DNA of 32,046 bases, taken from NCBI GenBank assembly GCA_025054975.1, contig JANWZC010000005.1, positions 1-32,046 of the forward strand, written 5' to 3'. Of the stretch, positions 15,774 through 23,076 are shown piece after piece (positions within the stretch are counted from its first letter, which is position 1; each line of letters starts with the position of its first letter). Under the pieces are notes generated by a model. It saw nothing but the letters and a program-made list of their open reading frames with translations. It was not told the origin of the DNA and did no database searches. The stretch is from Raineya sp. (GTDB taxonomy: Bacteria; Bacteroidota; Bacteroidia; Cytophagales; Thermonemataceae). A program made the translations under genes and the position numbers.

Positions 15774-16160
15774 ATGGAAGTTATCAATACAATCGGAAGA
15801 AGAAAAACAGCCGTTGCACGTATCTACATGAAAAGCGGAAACGGCAACATCACCGTCAATGGCAGAGACTATAAAGACTACTTTCTAACAGAAGTATTAC
15901 AAACTATTATTCATCAGCCACTTGCATTAGTAGGCGAGCTTGGCAAATTTGATATTAAAGCTAATTTAGATGGCGGTGGTATCTCAGGACAAGCAGAGGC
16001 ATTGCGTTTAGCGATTGCTCGGGCATTGGTAGAATACAATCCTGAATATCGCACAGCTTTGAAAAAAGAAGGTTACCTTACTCGTGACCCTCGCATGGTA
16101 GAACGTAAAAAATACGGAAGAAGAAAAGCTCGCAGAAGATTCCAGTTCAGCAAGCGTTAA
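15774..16160 (+). CDS. rpsI: 30S ribosomal protein S9
   Basis: 128 residues. Begins [19 protein letters not shown] and ends in the basic C-terminal tail [17 protein letters not shown], which reaches towards the P-site tRNA in the small subunit. The [19 protein letters not shown] block is typical of S9. It lies 6 bases after rplM and 33 bases before the rpsB start; co-transcribed. Confidence 0.98.
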   Translation: MEVINTIGRRKTAVARIYMKSGNGNITVNGRDYKDYFLTEVLQTIIHQPLALVGELGKFDIKANLDGGGISGQAEALRLAIARALVEYNPEYRTALKKEGYLTRDPRMVERKKYGRRKARRRFQFSKR

Positions 16161-16193
16161 TCTTTGGTATGTTCAAATCAAAATTTTGTAGAA

Positions 16194-16964
16194 ATGACTC
16201 AACCAATTGAATATAAAGACCTTTTGAACGCAGGGGTGCATTTTGGGCATCTCACGCGTAAGTGGGACCCTCGTATGGCTCCATATATTTTTATGGAGAA
16301 AAATGGTATCCACATCATAGACCTCAACAAAACCATTGCTTGCCTGCAAGAAGCAGCAGAGGCTTTGAAAAAAATAGTGCGTGCTGGTAAAAGAGTATTG
16401 TTTGTGGCTACTAAAAAACAAGCCCAAGAAATCGTTGCTAATGAAGCCAAACGTCTCAAAATGCCTTATGTTACAGAACGTTGGCTTGGCGGTATGCTCA
16501 CTAACAACGTTACTATCAAAAAATCTCTCAAAAAATTGGCATCCATTGAAAAACTTATCAAAAGTGAAGATTTTGAAAACCTCGCTAAACGTGAGCGTCT
16601 GCTTTTGATGAGAAAAAGAGATAAACTTGAAAAAGTTTTGGGGGGTATTTCAGATTTGAGAGGCTTGCCTTCGGCTATGTTTGTGGTAGATATTAAAAGA
16701 GAGCATATTGCTGTAAAAGAAGCTAATCGTTTGGGTATTCCTGTATTTGCTATTGTGGATACTAATTCTAACCCCAACGAAGTAGATTTTCCTATCCCCG
16801 GCAATGATGATGCCTACAAATCCATTGAAATCATCACCAAATACATAGGTGCCGCCATTGAAGAGGGACTTTTAGAACGTAAAACTGATAAAGAAGAGCA
16901 AAGATTGAAAGAAGAAGAAGAGAAAAAACGCGAAATGGACGAAAGCGAAAATTCTAACGAATAA
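16194..16964 (+). CDS. rpsB: 30S ribosomal protein S2
   Basis: 256 residues from the ATG at 16194. The frame is open from 16164, but S2 proteins start close to the YKDLLNAGVHFGHLTRKWDP segment, so MTQPIEYKDLL is the better start. Other hallmarks are MEKNGIHIIDLNKT, TKKQAQE, VTERWLGGMLTNN, LPSAMFVVDIKRE and NEVDFPIPGNDDA. The C-terminus is an acidic/basic Glu-Lys-rich tail. Last gene of the operon: the usual neighbour tsf (EF-Ts) does not follow; a terminator hairpin does. Confidence 0.97.
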   Translation: MTQPIEYKDLLNAGVHFGHLTRKWDPRMAPYIFMEKNGIHIIDLNKTIACLQEAAEALKKIVRAGKRVLFVATKKQAQEIVANEAKRLKMPYVTERWLGGMLTNNVTIKKSLKKLASIEKLIKSEDFENLAKRERLLLMRKRDKLEKVLGGISDLRGLPSAMFVVDIKREHIAVKEANRLGIPVFAIVDTNSNPNEVDFPIPGNDDAYKSIEIITKYIGAAIEEGLLERKTDKEEQRLKEEEEKKREMDESENSNE

Positions 16965-17086
16965 TCTTATACTGAATGAAAAGTGGTTTTGAGTTTTGAG
17001 GAAAGTAATTCAAAAACACTCTTTTGGTTGTCGACCGAAGCCAAAATGCCAAAAGTAAGTAGTATAAACCCAATTCATTTGAGTAT

Positions 17087-17127
17087 AAAAACAGCGGTAA
17101 AAGTAATTTTTAGCGCTGTTTTTTATT
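17087..17127. terminator. Bidirectional terminator after rpsB
   Basis: AAAAACAGCG (17087-17096) pairs with CGCTGTTTTT (17115-17124), loop of 18 nt, followed by TTTTATTT on the plus strand; the A-run on the left serves the minus-strand lipoprotein gene that converges here. Confidence 0.8.
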
Positions 17128-17137
17128 TCATTAAAAA

Positions 17138-18037
17138 CTAATAGGAAATCTTACAAGAGTTAGGACAACCACTGCAAATGATTAATGTTGTACCGTTTGA
17201 ACCAGGAGCAGATGTTGATTTGCAAGTACCACCTGTACAAGAACCATAACATTTTATCACAGAGAAGTCATAATGAGGTAAAGTCCTGTATTCTAATGTA
17301 ATCAATCCATTATCGTTGGGAATTACCATAAAAAAATATTTTCCTGAAACCTCTAAAGGTAAAACACTATATTCTTTTGGAATTTTACCATTTGTGAAAT
17401 CAATTTTAGGGAAAGAAATTGTTTTTTCTGTTCGTAAATCTCTGTAGAACATATTTACTAAATCATTGATTTCATTTTGTACTCCAACGTCCAATAAATC
17501 TATTTCACTGGCGGCATAAAGACTTTGCAAGCGTGTAAATGATACCAAAGGTTTAATTTTCTTGTTTGCAAAATCAGTTTTTTGAAAAAGCTGTGATAAA
17601 TTTTTTACAAATTCTGCATTTCCAATTTCTATTTCCCAAGTTTCCAAAGTCATCTTTCCTTCTCTCCTATCATATACATAAATATTGCAATGCGAACAAC
17701 CCTCACTTAAACAAGAAGGTGTATATCCTTTAGGTCCAACACTCAAAACTGGATAGCAATTTCCTTGCTGAGAACAAGAGCAAGTGAAAGTCTTAACATT
17801 TCCTCCTACTTCTCCATTAACTCTAAAAAAATAACCTTCTGGCAATTCTACTTCAAATAGCTTAATCCCCTTATCTTCCAACTCTCTAAAAGTAGAACCC
17901 ACAGGAAATAGCAATTTTTCTTCATTCAGGTTCACTTGTTTCTTAAATACTTCCTTGCTATTAGAAATTTTACTTTCACAGCTAATTAAAATTACGCTAG
18001 CCCACAAAAGTAGGGAAAATAGAAATAAATTTTTCAT
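17138..18037 (-). CDS. Cysteine-rich lipoprotein with duplicated six-Cys motif, function unknown
   Basis: 299 residues. The signal sequence MKNLFLFSLLLWASVILISC ends in the lipobox LISC with Cys20, so it is a predicted lipoprotein; the following ESK is acidic/basic. Two six-cysteine clusters are visible: C86, C88, C94, C109, C114, C117 and C263, C267, C272, C288, C291, C295. Their spacing is similar (a tight trio, a ~14-15 residue Gly/Ser-rich loop, then a GC-containing trio), suggesting an internal duplication or two related disulfide or metal modules flanking a ~145-residue middle region. I do not recognise the family. It is convergent with rpsB across a shared terminator; its upstream region is a homopolymer-rich tract in which no clear promoter box was found. 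Confidence 0.75.
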   Translation of the reverse strand: MKNLFLFSLLLWASVILISCESKISNSKEVFKKQVNLNEEKLLFPVGSTFRELEDKGIKLFEVELPEGYFFRVNGEVGGNVKTFTCSCSQQGNCYPVLSVGPKGYTPSCLSEGCSHCNIYVYDRREGKMTLETWEIEIGNAEFVKNLSQLFQKTDFANKKIKPLVSFTRLQSLYAASEIDLLDVGVQNEINDLVNMFYRDLRTEKTISFPKIDFTNGKIPKEYSVLPLEVSGKYFFMVIPNDNGLITLEYRTLPHYDFSVIKCYGSCTGGTCKSTSAPGSNGTTLIICSGCPNSCKISY

Positions 18038-18440
<403 letters not shown>

Positions 18441-19085
18441 ATGGAGATTAGTATTTCTCAGCTTCGCCGCGAATACAAATTAGCGTCTTTGGATATTCAA
18501 GATGTTCGCAAAACCCCAATAGAGCAATTTGAAATTTGGTTCAGCGAAGCTCTGAAAGCCGAAATTTTAGAACCGAATGCTATGTTTTTGGCAACCGTTT
18601 CTGCCACAGGACAACCTTCCTGCAGAGTGGTACTTTTGAAAGGTATTATAGATGGTGGTTTTGTGTTTTACACAAATTACCAAAGTCGTAAAGGGGTAGA
18701 AATTGCTCAAAACCAATCGGTTGCACTTACTTTTTTTTGGGCAGAATTAGAACGTCAAGTTCGTATAGAAGGCAAAGCCTCTTTTTTGAGTGCTGAACAA
18801 AGTACCCATTATTTTCTTTCACGCCCCCGCGAAAGTCAGTTAGGGGCTTGGGCTTCTCCTCAAAGTCAGGTCATTGAAAGCAGAAATGTTTTAGAAAATC
18901 TTTTTGCCAAATACGAAAAAGAATTTGAAAATAAAGAAATTCCTCGTCCTACGCATTGGGGAGGCTATGTGGTTCAGCCGCATTATGTAGAGTTTTGGCA
19001 AGGCAGAGAAAACCGCTTACACGATAGAATTTGCTATGTTTGGCAAGAAAATCAGACTTGGAAAGTTCAAAGATTAGCCCCTTGA
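18441..19085 (+). CDS. pdxH: Pyridoxamine/pyridoxine 5'-phosphate oxidase
   Basis: 214 residues, normal length. FMN-dependent oxidation of PNP/PMP to pyridoxal 5'-phosphate. Motifs: ISQLRREYKLASLD at the N-terminus, MFLATVSATGQPSCRVVLLK (FMN-binding strand region), FVFYTNYQSRKG, ARPRESQ-like LSRPRESQLGAWASPQS, and the C-terminal HYVEFWQGRENRLHDRI that carries the substrate-binding Arg/His. Cytoplasmic. The radical SAM gene starts 1 base after its stop, so the two are probably co-transcribed and perhaps translationally coupled. Confidence 0.97.
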   Translation: MEISISQLRREYKLASLDIQDVRKTPIEQFEIWFSEALKAEILEPNAMFLATVSATGQPSCRVVLLKGIIDGGFVFYTNYQSRKGVEIAQNQSVALTFFWAELERQVRIEGKASFLSAEQSTHYFLSRPRESQLGAWASPQSQVIESRNVLENLFAKYEKEFENKEIPRPTHWGGYVVQPHYVEFWQGRENRLHDRICYVWQENQTWKVQRLAP

Positions 19086-19086
19086 T

Positions 19087-20097
19087 ATGCGTTTAATCCG
19101 CAAACCTGTTCTATGCAACTATTACCTGACCTACCGCTGTAATGCCACTTGCAGTTTTTGTGATATTTGGGAAAAACCTTCTCCTTACGCTAATCTTGAA
19201 AATATCCGAGCTAACTTGCAAGATTTACGTAAATTGGGAGTCAAGGTTATTGATTTTACAGGGGGCGAACCACTTTTACACCGAGAAATTGATAAAATCC
19301 TTACGCTTGCCAAAGATTTGGGGTTCATTACTACTCTTACCACCAATTGCTTGCTTTATCCGAAATGGGCTGAAAAAATTCGTGGCAAAGTGGATATGCT
19401 TCATTTTTCATTAGACTCTCCCCTTGCCCACGAACACAATGCAATGCGAGGAGTTGCTTGCTTTGATTTTGTGATGAAATCTATTGAAATTGCCCGAAAT
19501 CTCGGTGAAAGACCTGATATTCTTTTCACTGCTTTTCAGCATAACTTACATCACATTGAAACCATTTGGAAAGAAATTTGCCTACCCAACAACTTAGTAC
19601 TTATTCTCAATCCTGTTTTTGAATACAACCAAGTACGAATAGGAAAAAAATTAGAAAATGAGCATTTAGACTATCTGCTCACTTGGGCAAAAAAGCCTAA
19701 TGTGTATCTGAACGAGGCATTTATATGGCTTCGCAAAGATGGTGGCAATCATATAGAAAAATCCGTATGCCGAGCAGGAAGTTCTACCATTGTAATTTCT
19801 CCCTTCAATACATTAGTTTTGCCTTGCTATCATTTGGGAATAGAGGAAATTCAAATTGAAAATAATTTGTTGCAGATTTATCAAAGCAAGAAAGCCCAAC
19901 AACTCATTGCTTTGGAAGGACGTTTGCCTGCCTGCGAAGGCTGTGTAATTAACTGCTACATGCAACCCTCTTTTGCCGTAGAAATCAATAAATATTGGTG
20001 GAAAGCCTTACCCTCTACTCTCAAATACAATCGTTTGAAAGGTACTTGGAAAAAGTTGTTTAGGTTGAGGTTTGGAAGTTCAAAGTTGAGAGTTTAG
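19087..20097 (+). CDS. Radical SAM protein with C-terminal Cys cluster (SPASM-like)
   Basis: 336 residues. The CxxxCxxC motif C18-C22-C25 in YRCNATCSFCDIW binds the 4Fe-4S cluster, and DFTGGEPLLH is the SAM-binding GGEP motif. Further cysteines (~C228 in CRAGSS, ~C250 in LPCYHLG, and C283/C286/C290 in CEGCVINC) resemble a SPASM/twitch auxiliary-cluster domain, found in peptide-modifying and other radical SAM enzymes. Substrate unknown; no precursor peptide gene was found next to it. The last 12 or so residues (RLRFGSSKLRV and stop) are encoded by the left module of a repeat element, so the native C-terminus may have been altered. It follows pdxH by 1 base. Confidence 0.88.
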   Translation: MRLIRKPVLCNYYLTYRCNATCSFCDIWEKPSPYANLENIRANLQDLRKLGVKVIDFTGGEPLLHREIDKILTLAKDLGFITTLTTNCLLYPKWAEKIRGKVDMLHFSLDSPLAHEHNAMRGVACFDFVMKSIEIARNLGERPDILFTAFQHNLHHIETIWKEICLPNNLVLILNPVFEYNQVRIGKKLENEHLDYLLTWAKKPNVYLNEAFIWLRKDGGNHIEKSVCRAGSSTIVISPFNTLVLPCYHLGIEEIQIENNLLQIYQSKKAQQLIALEGRLPACEGCVINCYMQPSFAVEINKYWWKALPSTLKYNRLKGTWKKLFRLRFGSSKLRV

Positions 20098-20231
20098 GTT
20101 TAAGGTTCAAAATTGAAAGGTTTTACGTTGAGGGCTATTTATACTCCCTTCGGCTTCGCTCAGGGAGCGTATTATACTCATTACTTTGTACTCATTACTC
20201 TGTACTACCTCTGTACTCACTACTCTGTACC
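20061..20231 (-). repeat. Three-part repeat element D1 between convergent genes
   Basis: Read on the minus strand: a minisatellite of GAGTACAGAGTAGT-like units (20231 to ~20172), the palindromic core GCTCCCTGAG (20168-20159) to GGGAG (20148-20144) around a TTCGG-type loop, then a module of TTGAAC/AAACTCTCAAC-like units (~20120-20061). The start of the minisatellite supplies the last codons and the TAG stop of the K+ channel gene; the far module supplies the C-terminus of the radical SAM gene. A homologous element is at 24924-25171. Confidence 0.8.
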
Positions 20232-21251
20232 ATTTAAATATTTTTGCTTAAAACGTTTGATAGCCTCTTCTGTTCCTAGAATTATCAAAACTTTATCTTC
20301 GGAAAGTTGTGTATCACTTTTAGGATTGAGGATAAAGCCTTTATTTTTATCTTTGAAAGCAATAATATTCACCTCACATTCGTGGTCATTTTGTAGATCT
20401 TTAATAGAAAGATGCCTGCTTTCAGGTCTCATTTGTGTGAAGCGTATTTCATCTAATTTGAGTTTCATTTCATCCAGCCCGCTAATCAAATCCATAAATT
20501 CCACAATATAGGGTTTCACTACTAATTGAGCCATGTGGATACCCCCAAGAGCCTCGGGCATAACAACTTTGTTAGCTCCTGCTCGGTACATTTTTTTTTC
20601 GGAAAGAGGGTCTGAATAACGAGAAATGATAAAAATATCGGGATTCAATTCGCGTGCCGTAAGCGTAATGAAAATATTAGTAGCATCGTTGGGCAAAGCA
20701 ATAATCAATGCCTTTGCGTCTTTGATGTTTGCTTCTAAGAGAATCTCTTCGTGAGTGGCATCTCCTACAATTACTTGTTTATGCTTATCTACTTGAAAAT
20801 TTTGCAAATGCGACTCTACTTTTTCAATCAAAACATAAGGCATTTTGAGGCGGTCTAATTCACGGCATACATTATAGCCATTTCGTCCATATCCGCAAAC
20901 AATAATATGATTTTTCATTTTCTTGATGATTTTTTGCGTCCGATAACGTTTCAGTATTCGTTGTAATTCACCTTCAAACAAATAAGCTGTGAGTGTGGAA
21001 ATTACAAAGGCAAACAGAGCCAAATTAAGCAAAATGTAAAAAATATTGAAAGTTCTGCCCGCAGTGGAAAGAGGATGAATTTCTTGATAACCTATCGTAG
21101 AAATAGTTATTACACACATATACAGAGCGTCAAAAAAAGTATAATCTTCAATCCACATAAAACCTAAAATGCCCGCTGAAAAACTTATCAAGAGCATTCC
21201 CACTGCAATAAACAACCTCTGTAATCTATTTCTGAAAAAAAACTTTTCCAC
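20220..21251 (-). CDS. Potassium channel protein with RCK (TrkA-N/TrkA-C) domains
   Basis: 343 residues. Two membrane helices (~11-33 and ~66-92) flank a pore loop DALYMCVITISTIGYQEIHP. The selectivity filter reads TIGYQE (52-57) where K+ channels normally have TVGYGD/E, so the third filter glycine is Gln. After the second helix comes a Rossmann RCK-N domain (NHIIVCGYGRNGYNVCREL, then IVGDATHEEIL and the NDATNIFITLTARELNP segment) and an RCK-C domain (~265-340, ending ILGTEEAIKRFKQKYL). Expected role: ligand-gated K+ flux in the inner membrane as a tetramer. The last residues GTE and the TAG stop lie in repeat element D1. It is convergent with the radical SAM gene. Confidence 0.88.
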   Translation of the reverse strand: MEKFFFRNRLQRLFIAVGMLLISFSAGILGFMWIEDYTFFDALYMCVITISTIGYQEIHPLSTAGRTFNIFYILLNLALFAFVISTLTAYLFEGELQRILKRYRTQKIIKKMKNHIIVCGYGRNGYNVCRELDRLKMPYVLIEKVESHLQNFQVDKHKQVIVGDATHEEILLEANIKDAKALIIALPNDATNIFITLTARELNPDIFIISRYSDPLSEKKMYRAGANKVVMPEALGGIHMAQLVVKPYIVEFMDLISGLDEMKLKLDEIRFTQMRPESRHLSIKDLQNDHECEVNIIAFKDKNKGFILNPKSDTQLSEDKVLIILGTEEAIKRFKQKYLNGTE

Positions 21252-21557
21252 CTTTCAGAGTTTTGACAATAATAAAAAATTTCAAAAAAATTCAATCTAT
21301 CTGAATGAAAGATTTTTACAAAATTTGGTCGTAGTTTAGAATGCATAATAGTAGTAATTTCTGTGCTAAAACCTACTGACTCAATACTTCTCTTTACCAC
21401 GATTTTTTACAAAAAATTTTGCATCATGCACATTTGACAACACAATCCAAAGCCATCTATCACAATATATAAGTCTCTGTTTCCGTAGAATTTTTGGTAT
21501 AGAATTCACCTAATTACATTCTAAACCAATACAAAACAAGGAAATGCTTTTAATCAG
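21252..21557. other. AT-rich intergenic gap, nothing recognised
   Basis: 306 bases between two minus-strand genes. I see no gene, no convincing promoter pair, no terminator and no copy of the repeats found elsewhere. Confidence 0.5.
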
Positions 21558-22397
21558 TTACACTTCTTTCTGCTGATTCAATTTTGTAAAGTATAGGTTA
21601 GTAAGTATGTAACCTTCCAAGCGATAATTGTTGCTTTTAAGAAGATTAAAAATTGGGTGTTGTTCAGGTTTTTCTGGGTTAAAATCTTCTGCCTCTACTA
21701 TGATGAGTCGAGGTTGGTAGCGTTCAAGGTCTAATGAAAGTAGTACTTGGTAATCATGCTCTTCAACATCTATTGACAAAAAATCAAAATTTTTGGGACA
21801 TTGCTGTTCATCTAGGATTTCTGTGAGACTACGTGGTTGCATGATTTTTTTTGAAGCAATACGATTTCCCTGCTGTAAGCATTGTTGGATATACGCTTTA
21901 TCTGAAGACGAAAGTACATCGTTAGTAAATTCTACAAATTCGACGGGCAATAGGCTATTTGAAACAAAAGCACATACTGCTTTATCTTTGGGTCGTTGGT
22001 ACTGATACTTAGCGATAAGTCTTTCGTTGGCATCTATGCAAATGCCTCGCCAACCTCTCCTGTAAAATAAAAAAGAGTTTGAGATAAAAGTTGGGTGATT
22101 GCATCCAACTTCTACATAAAAACCTGTTTTGGTGATGCGGGGTTTCAAAATGCTTTCAATCAGCCTATCTTCGCCCTTAAAGGCATAGCTCAATCGGGCT
22201 GAACGTCCGAAACTAAGCCGATTCAGCGAAAGAAAAAGATACTTTAATACTCTCAAAAAAGATAAAATCGGTGAGCGAAAAGTAAAAAACTGGGTAAAAC
22301 TCATCTTAAACTCTTGAATAGCAATACCCCATATTGTAAAAAAAGCCCGATTGATAGCCTTTTCATAGAGCAGTTTTTTGATAATAGGTAAGTTCAT
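21558..22397 (-). CDS. FkbM family methyltransferase
   Basis: 279 residues. The SAM-binding core shows FYVEVGCNHPTFISNS (motif I), RGWRGICIDANERLIAKY (motif II acidic residue), KNFDFLSIDVEEHDYQVL and PRLIIVEAEDF, matching the FkbM-type family that methylates hydroxyl groups in sugars and other small molecules. The N-terminal ~75 residues are basic/hydrophobic and less typical. There is no glycan cluster around it, so the substrate is unknown. It stands alone on the minus strand, with composite repeat C just upstream. Confidence 0.88.
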   Translation of the reverse strand: MNLPIIKKLLYEKAINRAFFTIWGIAIQEFKMSFTQFFTFRSPILSFLRVLKYLFLSLNRLSFGRSARLSYAFKGEDRLIESILKPRITKTGFYVEVGCNHPTFISNSFLFYRRGWRGICIDANERLIAKYQYQRPKDKAVCAFVSNSLLPVEFVEFTNDVLSSSDKAYIQQCLQQGNRIASKKIMQPRSLTEILDEQQCPKNFDFLSIDVEEHDYQVLLSLDLERYQPRLIIVEAEDFNPEKPEQHPIFNLLKSNNYRLEGYILTNLYFTKLNQQKEV

Positions 22398-22504
22398 AGA
22401 ATTACGGATTGTAAGAATAATATTTCAGTTACACAATATTACGAATACTTTCAAAATTGCTTGCCGCAGTTCTTAACAAACCTTACACAAAAGGCTTTAT
22501 GATT

Positions 22505-22850
22505 AACGTAAGTTATTAGTTAAATTACTGATATACAAATATTTAAGAAAAATTTGTGATAATTGTAAAAATGATCGAATGTATATTGTACTTATCTAAT
22601 CTAAGATTTGGCTACATAATTCAAGTTACTAACGTTGATAGTTTGGGAGCAAGTGAGTCCCCTTCTCCTTTGGAGAGGAGGCAAGGGAGTGAGGTTAAAA
22701 AATTTCATTTTAAGCAATTCACCTTCTTTACAACGTGAGTTGTTAGTTAAATGATACGCAGTTATTTATGAAGAATGTTTGAAGTAATTGTAAAAATGAT
22801 TAAGTCCGTATTGTACTTATCTAAGATTGAGTTGCATAATTCACGTTATA
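22505..22850. repeat. Composite repeat C: two ~115-bp arms around a G/C palindrome
   Basis: Arm 1 (~22507-22635) and arm 2 (~22733-22850) are direct repeats: each begins ACGT(A/G)AGTT(A/G)TTAGTTAAAT and carries GTAATTGTAAAAATGAT or ATAATTGTAAAAATGAT and TTGTACTTATCTAA, ending in ATAATTCA(A/C)GTTA. The core 22653-22695 has CCCCTTCTCC / GGAGAGGAGG with a TTT loop and a GAGGTT edge; the palindrome is slightly decayed. The whole structure is the reverse complement arrangement of composite repeat B. The rest of the 22398-23076 gap has no gene; its right end holds the promoter of the kinase-like gene. Confidence 0.8.
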
Positions 22851-23023
22851 ATTAGTCTTTTCTACAACTATTTTTTGCTACCTTTATATCAAAACAATGA
22901 AAGTAATTCACTTTTATTCGTTCTTTTGATTAACGCAAAAATAAAATCTCATTATTTGTTTCGCCCAATATTCATCATACATTTTGGAGTACAACCTAAA
23001 CCATAATCCAAAATTTTACTATT

Positions 23024-23055
23024 TTTGGGTTATTTACTAGAAAAAACTAACTTTA
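23024..23055 (+). promoter_or_regulatory. Promoter of the histidine-kinase-like gene
   Basis: TTTG (23024-23027), 20-nt spacer, TAACTTTA (23048-23055), one mismatch in the -7 box. The ATG at 23077 lies 21 bases downstream. Confidence 0.5.
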
Positions 23056-23076
23056 CGGCAAGCTACAAAATTATCT

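Noticed and set aside
20113-20511. 132-codon plus-strand open frame across the repeat element
   Set aside because: It runs through repeat D1 and antisense to the K+ channel RCK-C domain.
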